This document shows positions 47,182-57,210 of a stretch of 64,000 nucleotides of DNA, piece by piece. This DNA comes from Frateuria_A sp035944355 (GTDB lineage: Bacteria; Pseudomonadota; Gammaproteobacteria; Xanthomonadales; Rhodanobacteraceae). A program made the translations under genes and the position numbers. The notes beneath the pieces were generated by a model, which was not told the DNA's origin, searched no databases, and saw only the letters and a program-made list of their open reading frames with translations. The stretch's first letter is position 1; each line of letters begins with the position of its first letter. The stretch is taken from assembly GCF_035944355.1 (NCBI RefSeq), contig NZ_DASZBH010000009.1, positions 152,919-216,918 on the forward strand, written 5' to 3'.

Positions 47182-50100
47182 ATGATCGCTTTCGACGGGC
47201 AGAGCGCCCTTTCGCCGTTTCGTCTGGATCGCCTCAACGCACGCCTCGATGCGGTGCACCGCGGCACACGCGTGCAGGCGGCATGGTTCGTCTATGTGCT
47301 GGACGCCGGCCATGCGCCCGAAGGCGACGAGCGCCGCCGACTGCTCGAAGTGCTCGAAGCGAAGGACGCCGCGCCGGAACCTGCCACGCTGTGGACGGTG
47401 CCGCGCCTGGGCACCATTTCGCCCTGGTCGAGCAAGGCCACCGACATCCTGCACGGCGCCGGCTTCGACGTGCGCCGGGTCGAGCGCGGCACCGCCTGGA
47501 CCGTGGCCGGCCTGCCGGATGCCGGCACGCCCGCGCACGCCGCCGTGCTGGAAGTGCTGCACGACCCGATGACGCAATCGGTGCTCACCGACCTGGCCGA
47601 CGCGCAGGGCCTGTTCCTGGCCGGCACGCCGGGCGAGCTGGTGCACATCGCGCTGGGCGACGATCCGCGCGGCGCGCTGGCCGCGGCCAACGCGCGCCTG
47701 GGCCTGGCACTGGCCGAGGACGAGATCGACTACCTGGCCGATCGCTACGCCGAGCTGGGCCGCGACCCGACCGACGCGGAACTCTTCATGTTCGCGCAGG
47801 CCAATTCCGAGCACTGCCGCCACAAGGTGTTCAACGCCAGCTGGACGATCGACGGCGAGGAACAGGACAAGAGCCTGTTCGCCATGATCAAGCACACCCA
47901 CCAGCGCTCGCCCGCGCACACGCTGTCGGCCTACAAGGACAACGCGGCGGTGATCGAGGGGCATCAGGGCAAGCGCTTCTTCACCGACGGCGAAGGTGTC
48001 TGGCGCGCGCACGAGGAGCAGGTCGACTACGCGATCAAGGTGGAAACGCACAACCACCCGACCGCCATCGCGCCCTGGCCGGGCGCGGCCACCGGCGCCG
48101 GCGGCGAGATCCGCGACGAGGGCGCCACCGGCCGCGGCGCCAAGCCCAAGGCGGGCCTGACCGGCTTCTCGGTGTCCGATTTGCGCATCCCCGGCGCGCC
48201 GCAGCCGTGGGAGGTGGACCGCCCGTTGCCCCCGCGCATGGCCAGCGCGTTCGAGATCATGCGCGACGGCCCGCTGGGCGCCGCCGCGTTCAACAACGAA
48301 TTCGGCCGCCCCTGCCTGGGCGGCTACTTCCGCACCTACGAGCACGAGACCGGCGAACCCGGCGTGCGCCGCGGCTACGACAAGCCGATCATGATCGCCG
48401 GCGGCCTGGCGAACATTCGTAGGGATCATGTTCAGAAGCGCGAGTTGAAGCCGGGCCACGCGGTGGTCGTGCTGGGCGGCCCGTCGATGCTGATCGGCCT
48501 GGGCGGCGGCGCCGCTTCGTCGGTGGCCTCCGGCGCCTCCAGCGCGGAGCTCGACTTCGCCTCCGTGCAGCGCGACAACGCCGAGATGGAGCGGCGCTGC
48601 CAGCAGGTCATCGACAGCTGCTGGATGCGCGGCGAGGCCAACCCCATCGTCAGCATCCACGACGTCGGCGCCGGCGGCCTGTCCAACGCGATCCCCGAGC
48701 TGCTCAACGACGCCGGCGTGGGCGGGCAGATCGATCTTTCCAAGATCCCCTGCGACGATCCCTCGCTCTCGCCCATGCAGGTGTGGAGCAACGAATCGCA
48801 GGAGCGCTACGTGCTCGCCATCGCGCCGGACGACCTGCCCGAGTTCGAAGGCTATTGCCGGCGCGAGCGCTGCCCGTTCGCCGTGGTCGGCGCCGCTACC
48901 GCCGAGCGCGTGCTGCGCGTGGCCGACCCGCGCCGCGACCTCAGCGTGATCGACCTGCCGATGGATGTGCTGTTCGGCAAGCCGCCGCGCATGCACCGCG
49001 ACGCGCGCCGCATCAAGCCGCGCGTGGACCTGCTGCCGGACCTGTCCGGCATCGGCATGGACGAGGCGGTGCAGCGCGTGCTGCGCCTGCCCACGGTGGG
49101 CAGCAAGAGCTTCCTGATCACCATCGGCGATCGCACCGTCGGCGGCCTGAACCACCGCGACCCGATGGTCGGTCCCTGGCAGGTGCCGGTGGCCGATTGC
49201 GCGGTCACGCTGTCCGATTTCGACGGCTACCAGGGCGAGGCGATGGCGATGGCCGAGCGTGCGCCGGTCGCGCTGCTCAACAGCGCCGACGCCGCGCGGC
49301 TGGCGGTGGGCGAGGCGATCACCAACCTGGCTGCGGCGCCGATCGAACACTTAAGCGAGATCCGCCTGTCTGCCAACTGGATGGCCGCGGTGAACCATGA
49401 CGGCGAGGACGCCGCACTGTTCGACGCGGTCAAGGCGGTGGGCATGGAGCTTTGCCCGGCGCTGGACATCGCCATTCCGGTCGGCAAGGACTCGCTCTCC
49501 ATGCAGACCGTGTGGCAGGACGTCAGCGCGTCCGATGAAGGCACGCCGCAGCGCACGATCGCACCGGTGTCGCTGGTGATTACCGGCTTCGCCCGCGTCG
49601 GCGACGTGCGCCGCACGCTCACGCCGCAGCTCAAACTCGACCGCGGCGACTCGGAGCTGTGGCTGCTCGACCTGGGCGCCGGGCGCGACCGCCTGGGCGG
49701 CTCGGCGCTGACGCAGGTGTTCAACCGCGCCGGCGGCCTGCCGCCGGACCTGGACGACGCCAAGCGCCTGCGGGCGCTGTTCGAGCTGGTGCAGGAGGCC
49801 AACCGCGCCGGCCTGGTGCTGGCCTATCACGACCGTTCCGACGGCGGCGTCATCGTCACCCTGCTGGAGATGGCCTTCGCCGGCCACTGCGGCCTGGAGC
49901 TCCACCTCGACGGCTGGGCCGAAGCGACCCTGCGTGCGCTGTTCAACGAGGAGCTCGGCGCGGTGCTGCAGGTGGCCAGCGCCAACCGCGAGGCCTTCGA
50001 GGCGCTGCTGGTCAAGCACGGCCTGGCCGGCATGAGCCACCGCATCGGCCGGCCCAAGGAGAAGCTCGGCATCAAGCTGTTCCTCGGCAACGAGGCGCTG

Positions 50101-51057
50101 TTCAAGTGGAACTGGACGGCGCTGTTCGGCGCCTGGAACCAGACCAGCCACGCCATGCAGCGCCTGCGCGACAACCCGGTCAGCGCGGATGCCGAGTGCG
50201 AATGGCGGCTGGACGACGCCGACCCGGGCATCACGCCGAAGCTCTCGTTCAACCCTGCCGAAGACGTCGCCGCGCCGTACATCGCCAAGGGCGCGCGCCC
50301 GCGCGTGGCGATCCTGCGCGAGCAGGGCGTCAACGGCCAGGTCGAGATGGCCGCGGCGTTCACCCGCGCCGGCTTCGACGCGGTGGACGTGCACATGTCC
50401 GACCTCGCGACGGGCCGCCACGCACTCGCCGACTTCCGCGGCTTCGCCGCCTGCGGCGGCTTCTCCTACGGCGACGTGCTGGGCGCCGGCCGCGGCTGGG
50501 CGACCTCGATCCTCTACAACGAGGCGATGCGCGCGCAGTTCGAGGCCTTCTTCAACGATCCTTCGAAGTTCGCCCTGGGCGCCTGCAACGGTTGCCAGAT
50601 GCTGTCGCAGCTGAAGGACATCATCCCCGGCGCCAAGCATTGGCCGAAGTTCGTGCGCAACGCCTCGGAACAGTACGAGGCGCGCCTGGCCACGCTGGAG
50701 GTGCTCGACTCACCCAGCCTGTTCTTCAAGGGCATGGCCGGCTCGCGCATTCCGGTGGCGGTGGCGCACGGCGAGGGCCGGGTGAGCTTTCCCTACGCGT
50801 GCAGCCCGTCCAAGGCGCAGGCGGCGGTGCGCTTCGTCGACAACCGCGGCAAGCCCACCGAGAACTACCCGCTCAACCCGAACGGCTCGCCGGGCGGCCT
50901 GGCCGGCTTCACCGCGGCCGACGGTCGCGTGACCATCCTGATGCCGCACCCGGAGCGCGTGTTCCGCAGCGTGCAGATGAGCTGGCACCCGGAGACCTGG
51001 GGCGAGGATTCGCCGTGGATGCGCATGTTCCGCAACGCACGGGTGTGGTGCGGCTGA
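47182..51057 (+). CDS. purL: Phosphoribosylformylglycinamidine synthase (single-chain PurL)
   Basis: 1291 residues, the long gammaproteobacterial form with the amidotransferase fused at the C-terminus. N-terminal PurS-like region, linker, two AIRS-like halves (NSEHCRHKVFNASW; GAATGAGGEIRDEGATGRGA; VSIHDVGAGGLSNAIPELL), and a GATase domain with nucleophile Cys1135 in GACNGCQMLSQL and PHPERVF (His about 1256). It makes FGAM from FGAR and glutamine in purine synthesis. Single gene with its own leader. Confidence 0.96.
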   Translation: MIAFDGQSALSPFRLDRLNARLDAVHRGTRVQAAWFVYVLDAGHAPEGDERRRLLEVLEAKDAAPEPATLWTVPRLGTISPWSSKATDILHGAGFDVRRVERGTAWTVAGLPDAGTPAHAAVLEVLHDPMTQSVLTDLADAQGLFLAGTPGELVHIALGDDPRGALAAANARLGLALAEDEIDYLADRYAELGRDPTDAELFMFAQANSEHCRHKVFNASWTIDGEEQDKSLFAMIKHTHQRSPAHTLSAYKDNAAVIEGHQGKRFFTDGEGVWRAHEEQVDYAIKVETHNHPTAIAPWPGAATGAGGEIRDEGATGRGAKPKAGLTGFSVSDLRIPGAPQPWEVDRPLPPRMASAFEIMRDGPLGAAAFNNEFGRPCLGGYFRTYEHETGEPGVRRGYDKPIMIAGGLANIRRDHVQKRELKPGHAVVVLGGPSMLIGLGGGAASSVASGASSAELDFASVQRDNAEMERRCQQVIDSCWMRGEANPIVSIHDVGAGGLSNAIPELLNDAGVGGQIDLSKIPCDDPSLSPMQVWSNESQERYVLAIAPDDLPEFEGYCRRERCPFAVVGAATAERVLRVADPRRDLSVIDLPMDVLFGKPPRMHRDARRIKPRVDLLPDLSGIGMDEAVQRVLRLPTVGSKSFLITIGDRTVGGLNHRDPMVGPWQVPVADCAVTLSDFDGYQGEAMAMAERAPVALLNSADAARLAVGEAITNLAAAPIEHLSEIRLSANWMAAVNHDGEDAALFDAVKAVGMELCPALDIAIPVGKDSLSMQTVWQDVSASDEGTPQRTIAPVSLVITGFARVGDVRRTLTPQLKLDRGDSELWLLDLGAGRDRLGGSALTQVFNRAGGLPPDLDDAKRLRALFELVQEANRAGLVLAYHDRSDGGVIVTLLEMAFAGHCGLELHLDGWAEATLRALFNEELGAVLQVASANREAFEALLVKHGLAGMSHRIGRPKEKLGIKLFLGNEALFKWNWTALFGAWNQTSHAMQRLRDNPVSADAECEWRLDDADPGITPKLSFNPAEDVAAPYIAKGARPRVAILREQGVNGQVEMAAAFTRAGFDAVDVHMSDLATGRHALADFRGFAACGGFSYGDVLGAGRGWATSILYNEAMRAQFEAFFNDPSKFALGACNGCQMLSQLKDIIPGAKHWPKFVRNASEQYEARLATLEVLDSPSLFFKGMAGSRIPVAVAHGEGRVSFPYACSPSKAQAAVRFVDNRGKPTENYPLNPNGSPGGLAGFTAADGRVTILMPHPERVFRSVQMSWHPETWGEDSPWMRMFRNARVWCG

Positions 51058-51085
51058 GCCCAAGCGCCGCCGCCGGAAGGCGGGC

Positions 51086-51775
51086 ATGAGCGCGCGCTGG
51101 CTCCATGCGCCGGCGTGGCTACTGCTGCTGGCGCTGCTGCCCTGGTGGCTGGGGTTGCCGCTGCTGCTGGCGATCGCGGCCCTGCTGCTGATCGCCGGCG
51201 AGCGCCTGCAGGAGCCTGCGGGCCTGCTGCGCCGGGCGTTGCGCTGGGGACTGCCTGGCGTGTTGTTCGCCGCGCAACGGGCGCTGGGTGGCGATGCCTT
51301 CGCCTGGGCGATGGCGCTGCTCGGGGCGCTGGTCGGGTTCACCCTGCTGGCGGGCCTGGAGGCCTGGCTCGATCGCGGTCGGCGCGAGCAGGTCGCCCAG
51401 CCGGAGCTGCGCGACTGGCCCAGCCTGGCGCTGGCGCCGATCGGTCCCAGGGCGGTGGTCGTCGAGTTGGCCGCGCCGCAGTGGACCGAAGGCAGCTGTC
51501 CCGATCCGCGTGGCGGCGAGGCACGCTGGGAGTCCGGACGCTATGTCCTGGCCGGCGGCGGCACGGTGGATCGCGTGCTGGCGCGCGCATCGTTCAGCCC
51601 GGACGGGCGCTGGTTCGTCGCCGGTACGCCGCGCGGCCTGGTACTGGTGGACCGTGACCGGGGGCGCAGCCATCGCCTGCGCGGCTGGACCTTGTGCGGA
51701 TGGCACGACGGACCCTGGCTGGCGCGCGAAGCGGGGGCGGCGATGGCCTGGCGGGAAGTGCTCGGAGAGTACTGA
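51086..51775 (+). CDS. Hypothetical membrane protein, 229 aa
   Basis: Three or four Leu/Ala-rich helices (LLLLALLPWWLGLPLLLAIA; WAMALLGALVGFTLLAGLEA) lead into a soluble C-terminal half with short beta-strand repeats (FSPDGRWFVAGTPRGLVLVD). I do not recognise the family. The C-terminal half looks like a small beta domain facing the cytoplasm or periplasm. 28 bases after purL on the same strand, so possibly co-transcribed. Confidence 0.75.
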   Translation: MSARWLHAPAWLLLLALLPWWLGLPLLLAIAALLLIAGERLQEPAGLLRRALRWGLPGVLFAAQRALGGDAFAWAMALLGALVGFTLLAGLEAWLDRGRREQVAQPELRDWPSLALAPIGPRAVVVELAAPQWTEGSCPDPRGGEARWESGRYVLAGGGTVDRVLARASFSPDGRWFVAGTPRGLVLVDRDRGRSHRLRGWTLCGWHDGPWLAREAGAAMAWREVLGEY

Positions 51776-51881
51776 TCCGTGGCGACGCTTGAACCCTTCA
51801 CGCGTTCGCGGGGAAGGACCGGCGCGCGGTGCACGGTAGGGCCCCGTTCTCCCCGCCGCACGCCTCCCGCATACTTGCCGG

Positions 51882-52775
51882 GTGTCCACTCCCAATCCCC
51901 TTCCCAGGACGCTGCCGGCCAGCGTGATCGTGGTGTGCGCCGACAGCGGCCCTTCGTTGCGCGATTGCGCCCGGCGGGCGCTCGGCAGCGCGCTGCCGCT
52001 GGAGCTGATCCTCGTCGACAACGGCTCGACCGACGGCATGCCGCAGGCGGTCGAACGCGAGCACGCCCACGAGCCGCGCCTGAAGGTCATCTACAACCAC
52101 GCCAACCTCGGCTTCGGGCCGGCGGTGAACCGGGCCGCCGCGACGGCGCGCGGCGAGCACCTGCTGGTGCTCAATCCCGATTGCCTGCTCGAGCCCGATA
52201 CGCTCGCGCGCATGCTCGACGTCCTCGATGCCCACCCCGAAGCGGGCATCGTCGGCGCGGTGGTGTGCGGGGCCGACGGCACGCCCGACCCGGCCTCCTA
52301 CCGGCGCGACCCGCTGCTGGGACGTGCGCTCGCCACCCTGGCGGGGGCGCGCGGCGGCATGAACATCGAAGGCGCCGTGCCGTCGGGCGTGGTCGCTGCC
52401 GAGGCCGTGTCTGGCGCGCTGATGCTGCTGCCGCGCAAGGTCTTCGTTGAGCTCGGCGGTTTCGACGAACGCTACTTCCTGCACTTCGAGGACCTGGACC
52501 TGTGCCGCCGCGCGCGCGACGCAGGCTATGCGGTGCTGCTGGCCGGCGACGTGCGCGTGCTGCACGGCAAGGGCGGTTCGAGCCGGCACCGGCCGGTGTT
52601 CGTCAGCCGGCACAAGCATCGCGGCATGTGGCGGTGGTTCCGCACCTTCGATCCGGCCGCGCGCAATCCGCTGGTCGCCGCCGCGGTGTGGCTGGGCATC
52701 TGGCTGCACTTCGCGGCGCAGGTACCCGGCCAGCTCTGGCGCCTCGCCAGGGCGCGGCGGCGGTCCGCGCGATGA
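51882..52775 (+). CDS. Family 2 glycosyltransferase
   Basis: 297 residues from GTG 51882 (MSTPNPLPRTLPASVIVVCA). GT-A fold features: LELILVDNGSTDGM, YNHANLGFGPAVNRAAATAR, LLVLNPDCLLEPDT (NPD in place of DxD), and GGFDERYFLHFEDLDLCRRA. Rhamnosyltransferase-like group by these motifs. Likely acts on LPS, O-antigen or exopolysaccharide precursors; the acceptor cannot be read. Overlaps the next gene by ATGA. Confidence 0.88.
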   Translation: MSTPNPLPRTLPASVIVVCADSGPSLRDCARRALGSALPLELILVDNGSTDGMPQAVEREHAHEPRLKVIYNHANLGFGPAVNRAAATARGEHLLVLNPDCLLEPDTLARMLDVLDAHPEAGIVGAVVCGADGTPDPASYRRDPLLGRALATLAGARGGMNIEGAVPSGVVAAEAVSGALMLLPRKVFVELGGFDERYFLHFEDLDLCRRARDAGYAVLLAGDVRVLHGKGGSSRHRPVFVSRHKHRGMWRWFRTFDPAARNPLVAAAVWLGIWLHFAAQVPGQLWRLARARRRSAR

Positions 52776-53671
52776 ACGCCGCACGTCCACGCACGCTCGC
52801 GGCCACCGCCGGCCTCATCGCCATGACCGCGGTGTGGGGCTCGACCTTCGTGCTGATCAAGGACGTGGTCGGACGCATGCGCGTGGTGGACTTTCTCGCC
52901 GTGCGCTTCGTCGTCGCCGCGGCGGTGATGCTGATGCTGTTCGCGCGACCGGTGTGGCGGCTGGAAGGCCGGCAGCTGGGCCGTGCCCTGCTGCTGGGCC
53001 TGGTCTACGGCAGCGGCCAGTTGCTGCAGACCTGGGGCCTGAAGCTGATCGCGCCCAGCGTCAGCGGCTTCGCTACCGGCATGTATGTGGTGTTCACGCC
53101 GATCCTGGCCTGGCTGCTGCTGCGCGAGCGCATCGCGGGCGTGGTCTGGCTGGCGGTGGCGATGGCCACCGGCGGGCTGGCGCTGCTCTCGCTGCACGGC
53201 GTGTCGGTCGACCTGGGCGTATGGCTGACGCTGGCCTCCGCGGCGCTGTATGCGCTGCACATCGTGGGACTGGGGCGCTGGTCGCGCGAGGCGGACGCCA
53301 TCGGCATGTCGGCCGTGCAGGTGGCGGCGATCGCGGTGGTCTGCGTGCTCGCCACCCTGCCGCAGGGACCGGCGCTGCCGCCCGACCGCGCGGCCTGGGC
53401 CGCCGTGCTCTACATGGCGCTGGTCGCCGGCGCCGGCGCCATGCTGATGCAGACCTGGGCGCAGGCGCACCTGCCGCCAGCGCGCGCGGCCATCGTGATG
53501 ACCACCGAGCCGGTATTCGCCGCCGGTTTCGCCGTCGCGCTGGGGGCCGATGCGCTCAGCTGGCGCATGCTCGCCGGCGGCGCGCTGGTGCTGGGGGCGA
53601 TGTATCTGGTGGAGCTGGCGCCACGACGCGGTCCGGCGCTGGAGGCCGAAGGTCTGCATCACGAGGTGTGA
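52772..53671 (+). CDS. EamA/DMT-family transporter
   Basis: 299 residues, ten helices in two EamA repeats: LIAMTAVWGSTFVLIKDVVG near the start, FTPILAWLLLRERI at about 110, and MTTEPVFAAGFAVALGAD at about 245. Drug/metabolite exporter family, substrate unknown. The ATG overlaps the glycosyltransferase stop. The gene ends six bases before heptamer locus 5. Confidence 0.9.
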   Translation: MNAARPRTLAATAGLIAMTAVWGSTFVLIKDVVGRMRVVDFLAVRFVVAAAVMLMLFARPVWRLEGRQLGRALLLGLVYGSGQLLQTWGLKLIAPSVSGFATGMYVVFTPILAWLLLRERIAGVVWLAVAMATGGLALLSLHGVSVDLGVWLTLASAALYALHIVGLGRWSREADAIGMSAVQVAAIAVVCVLATLPQGPALPPDRAAWAAVLYMALVAGAGAMLMQTWAQAHLPPARAAIVMTTEPVFAAGFAVALGADALSWRMLAGGALVLGAMYLVELAPRRGPALEAEGLHHEV

Positions 53672-53677
53672 TGGGGC

Positions 53678-53886
53678 GGGGAACGGGGAACGGGGAACGG
53701 GGAACAGGGAACGGGGAACAGGGAACAGGGAACAGGGAACAGGGAACAGGGAACAGGGAACAGGGAACAGGGAACAGGGAACAGGGAACAAGGAACCGGA
53801 AGCCGCGCCTTGGTGCCACGCTACGACAGTCATTCCCGATCGCTCCGCGGCCCTTCACGTTCCCCGTTCCCCGTTCCCCGTTCCCC
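53678..53886. repeat. Heptamer inverted array, locus 5 (largest copy)
   Basis: Left arm 53678-53796 is 17 heptamers: four GGGGAAC, one AGGGAAC, one GGGGAAC, ten AGGGAAC, and one AAGGAAC. Right arm 53859-53886 is four exact GTTCCCC units. Spacer 62 bases. It separates two convergent genes (transporter stop 53671, ybdD stop 53892). The run of ten identical variant units suggests local slippage or gene conversion. Confidence 0.92.
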
Positions 53887-53891
53887 GCCCC

Positions 53892-54086
53892 TCAGCAGCA
53901 CCGCCCGCCGGTGCCCTTGTAGCGGGCGGCCTGCCGTTCGCGGAAGAACTCCGCGTAGCTCGGCACCGGGCGCTCGGGATGGTGTTCGCGCAGGTGGCGC
54001 ACGTAGGCGTCGTAGTCGGGTACGCCGCAGCACAGGCGTGCGGTCTGCACGGCGCGCGACCAGACGGTGAGCAGCAGCTGCTTCAT
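53892..54086 (-). CDS. ybdD: YbdD/YjiX family small protein (CstA partner)
   Basis: 64 residues: MKQLLLTVWSRAVQTARLCC, then GVPDYDAYVRHLREHHPERP and SYAEFFRERQAARYKGTGGR, ending in CC. Typical DUF466 (YbdD) pattern, a small partner of peptide/pyruvate transporters of the CstA type. Its ATG overlaps the cstA stop by ATGA. Confidence 0.9.
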   Translation of the reverse strand: MKQLLLTVWSRAVQTARLCCGVPDYDAYVRHLREHHPERPVPSYAEFFRERQAARYKGTGGRCC

Positions 54087-56176
54087 GGCGCGTCGGCCGC
54101 GACCGCGTCCACCGCCACGTAGGGCTCCTCGTGCGCGGTCGGGTGGTTGATGCGCCAGGCGCGCAGCATGGTGCGCAGGGTGAACGCCGCCATGGCCACC
54201 ACCAGCAGCATGAACAGGCCGGTCAGCGCCATGTCCACGTAGTTGTTGGTGACGATCCGTTGCATCTCCGCCGGCGTCTTGGCCGGCGCCAGCAGCCTGC
54301 CTTCGGCCATTGCAGCGGCGTACTTCCGGGCGGCGGCGGTGAAGCTGATCGGCCCGGCCAGTTTCTCGTAGCCCGCCGCCAGCGTGCAGACGATCAGCCA
54401 GATCGCCGGGATGCCCGGCACCCACACGTAGCGCTCGCGCTTCAACTTGACCACCACCACGGTGGCGAGCATCAGGGCGATCGCCGCCAGCGTCTGGTTG
54501 GCGATGCCGAACAGCGGCCACAGCGTGTTGATGCCGCCCAGCGGATCGACCGCCCCCTGGTAGAGGAAATAGCCCCACAGGCCCACGCAGATCGCGGTGG
54601 CGAGCAGGTTGCCGGTCCACGATTCGGTGTTCTGCAGCGGCTTGTGGATGAGCCCGGCGATCTCCTGGATCATGAAGCGGCCCACGCGCGTGCCGGCATC
54701 CACCGTGGTGAGGATGAACAGCGCCTCGAACAGGATCGCGTAGTGGTACCAGAACGCCATCATGCCGCCGCCGGGAACGATCTCGTGCAGCAGCCGCGCC
54801 ATGCCCACCGCGAGCGTCGGCGCGCCGCCGGCGCGCGAGAGCACGCTCGCCTCGCCGATGTCCCTGGCCGTCTGGGTGAGCTGGTCGGGCGTGACCACGA
54901 AGCCCCACTGGCTGATCGTCTGCGCCGCATGTTCGGCGGTGGTGCCGATCAGCGCCGCCGGCGAGTTCATCGCGAAATACACGCCCGGGTGCAGCGAGGC
55001 GGCGGCAACCAGCGCCATGATGGCTACGAAGGCCTCCATCAGCATGCCGCCGTAGCCGACCATGCGCGCCTGGCCCTCGTTGGCCAGCAACTTGGGCGTA
55101 GTGCCCGAAGCGATGATCGAGTGCCAGCCCGACACCGCGCCGCAGGCGATGGTGATGAACAGGAACGGGAACAGGTCGCCCTGGAATACCGGCCCGGTGC
55201 CGTCGATGAAGCGTGTCACCGCCGCCATCTGCAAGGTCGGCGCGGCCAGGAAGATCGCCAGCGCCAGCAGCGCGATCGTGCCGATCTTGAGGAAGGTGGA
55301 CAGGTAATCGCGCGGCGCCAGCAGCAGCCACACCGGCAGCACCGAGGCGACGAAGCCGTAGCCGATCAGCCACCAGGCCAAGGCCTTCGCGTCCATATCG
55401 AACAGCGGCGCCAGCGTGGCCGAGCCTGCCACGTCGCGGCCCAGCCAGATCGAGCCCAGCAGCAGCACCAGGCCGATGATCGACACTTCCAGGATCCGCC
55501 CCGGCCGCAGCAAGCGCAGGTAGATGCCCATCAGGAACGCGATCGGGACCGTCGCGGCCACCGTGAAGGTGCCCCACGGGCTGTGCGTGAGCGCCTTGAC
55601 CACCACCAATGCCAGCACCGCCAGCACGATCATCATCAGCACCAGCACGCCGAACATGGCCACCACGCCCGGCGCCGGCCCCAGTTCCTCGCGCAGCATG
55701 TGGCCGAGCGAGCGGCCGTCGCGGCGCAGCGACAGCGCCAGGATCATGAAGTCCTGCACCGCGCCGGCGAACACCACGCCGAACAGGATCCACAGCGTGC
55801 CGGGCAGGTAGCCCATCTGCGCCGCCAGCACCGGGCCGACCAGCGGGCCGGCGCCGGCGATCGCCGCGAAATGGTGGCCGAACACCACCCACTTGTCGGT
55901 CGGCACGTAGTCCAGCCCGTCCGGATGGCGCATCGCCGGAGTGGCGCGGCTGGGGTCGAGCTTGAGCACGGAGTACTCGACGAACCGGCCATAGAAGCGA
56001 TAGCCGATGACGAACACCGCGATGGATGCGGCGACCAGCCAGATCGCGTTGATCGGCTCGCCGCGCCGCAGGGCCACCACGCCCAGGCACCAGGCGCCGA
56101 CGATGGCGATCGCGGCCCACAGCAGCTTGCCGGCGGGGCTGGCGGGAACGGCAGGGACGGCGGCGTGGTCGCGCAT
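54083..56176 (-). CDS. cstA: Carbon starvation protein CstA (peptide/pyruvate transporter)
   Basis: 697 residues, about 16 to 18 membrane helices. Family segments: MRHPDGLDYVPTDKWVVFGHHFAAIAGAGPLVGPVLAAQ (split here for length: GHHFAAIAGAGPLVGPVLAA) and WLLLAPRDYLSTFLKIG. Later DPLGGINTLWPLFGIANQTL. The start MRDHAAVPAVP at 56176 has a GGAGAG site; an upstream ATG at 56203 adds 9 residues. CstA-type permeases import peptides or pyruvate; substrate not resolved. Operon with ybdD. Confidence 0.93.
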   Translation of the reverse strand: MRDHAAVPAVPASPAGKLLWAAIAIVGAWCLGVVALRRGEPINAIWLVAASIAVFVIGYRFYGRFVEYSVLKLDPSRATPAMRHPDGLDYVPTDKWVVFGHHFAAIAGAGPLVGPVLAAQMGYLPGTLWILFGVVFAGAVQDFMILALSLRRDGRSLGHMLREELGPAPGVVAMFGVLVLMMIVLAVLALVVVKALTHSPWGTFTVAATVPIAFLMGIYLRLLRPGRILEVSIIGLVLLLGSIWLGRDVAGSATLAPLFDMDAKALAWWLIGYGFVASVLPVWLLLAPRDYLSTFLKIGTIALLALAIFLAAPTLQMAAVTRFIDGTGPVFQGDLFPFLFITIACGAVSGWHSIIASGTTPKLLANEGQARMVGYGGMLMEAFVAIMALVAAASLHPGVYFAMNSPAALIGTTAEHAAQTISQWGFVVTPDQLTQTARDIGEASVLSRAGGAPTLAVGMARLLHEIVPGGGMMAFWYHYAILFEALFILTTVDAGTRVGRFMIQEIAGLIHKPLQNTESWTGNLLATAICVGLWGYFLYQGAVDPLGGINTLWPLFGIANQTLAAIALMLATVVVVKLKRERYVWVPGIPAIWLIVCTLAAGYEKLAGPISFTAAARKYAAAMAEGRLLAPAKTPAEMQRIVTNNYVDMALTGLFMLLVVAMAAFTLRTMLRAWRINHPTAHEEPYVAVDAVAADAP

Positions 56177-56333
56177 GGATGGCTCTCCGGCGGAATAGCG
56201 CAAGGGTCGTCCCCGCTGGGGCGAGGGTCAATGCCGAAGCGGGCCCGTGCGCATCAGCCATGGGTCGAATGCCGACACGGTCCCGCCGCGTCCGCGCGCG
56301 TACACTCGCCACGACGTCCCGTGGAGATCGCCC

Positions 56334-57122
56334 ATGCGCCTCAATCGCCTTCATGCCGGACTGTTCGCCCTGCTGCTGGCCGGCGCAGCGCTGCCGGCGC
56401 CGGCCGCCGGCCAGTTCGACAGCCTGCTCAAGCAGCTCAAGCATGCCGGCCACGGCAACACCGGGGCCGCCGCCAGCCTGCCCAGCAGCGACATCGCCGC
56501 CGGCCTTAAGGAAGCGCTGGCCAAGGGCACCACCAGCGCGATCGATTCGCTCGGGCGCACCGACGGCTTCTGGGGCAACGCCAAGGTGCGCATTCCGCTG
56601 CCAGGCAAGCTCGAGCAGGCCGGCCAGCTGGCCCGCCAGCTCGGGCAGGGCGCCAAGGTGGACGCGTTCGAGCTCAGCATGAATCGCGCGGCGGAAAAGG
56701 CGGTGCCGCAGGTGGCCGACATCTTCGGCGAGGCCATCCGCAAGATGACCCTCGAGGATGCCCGCGGCATCCTCACCGGCGGCGACCATGCCGCCACCGA
56801 CTTCTTCCGCCGCGTCGCGGGCGATGCGCTGGCCGCGCGCATCCGGCCGATCGTCGCCGATGCCACCGACCGCGTCGGCGCCACGAAGAAGTACAAGGCG
56901 CTGGTCGCCGGCGGCGGTGGCCTGGGCGGCGTGCTCGGTTCGCTGGGCAGCCTCGGCGGCAAGGAGCGCGGCAAGGGCAACCCGTTCGACCTGGACGACT
57001 ACGTGACCTCGCGTACGCTCGATGGCCTGTTCACCATGATCGGCGAGCAGGAGCAGTCGATCCGCCGCAATCCCGCCGCCCGCACCACCGACCTGCTGAA
57101 GAAAGTGTTCGGCAGCCGCTGA
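56334..57122 (+). CDS. DUF4197 secreted protein
   Basis: 262 residues. A signal peptide (MRLNRLHAGLFALLLAGAAL, cleavage near PAAGQ) precedes a helical domain with SDIAAGLKEALAKGTTSAID and RMTLEDARGILTGGDHAATDFF-like sequence (DARGILTGGDHAATDFFRRV). This matches DUF4197, a periplasmic family of unknown role. The C-terminus has a Gly-rich loop then NPFDLDDYVTSRTLDGLFTM. Divergent from cstA. Confidence 0.87.
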   Translation: MRLNRLHAGLFALLLAGAALPAPAAGQFDSLLKQLKHAGHGNTGAAASLPSSDIAAGLKEALAKGTTSAIDSLGRTDGFWGNAKVRIPLPGKLEQAGQLARQLGQGAKVDAFELSMNRAAEKAVPQVADIFGEAIRKMTLEDARGILTGGDHAATDFFRRVAGDALAARIRPIVADATDRVGATKKYKALVAGGGGLGGVLGSLGSLGGKERGKGNPFDLDDYVTSRTLDGLFTMIGEQEQSIRRNPAARTTDLLKKVFGSR

Positions 57123-57210
57123 GCCTGCCCGCAGCGTGGGGCATGCTTGCAATCCGCCCGCGCGCCCGCAGTCCGTTGAAAGGTCAACGCGTTCGATACC
57201 GAGGCCGCCA

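Noticed and set aside
46981..49350. 789-codon minus-strand frame inside purL
   Set aside because: Antisense to purL with His/Ala/Val-rich, motif-free translation, typical of GC-rich shadows.
53678..53796. Heptamer array considered as a CRISPR array
   Set aside because: Units are 7 bases with no spacers between them, and no cas genes are present.
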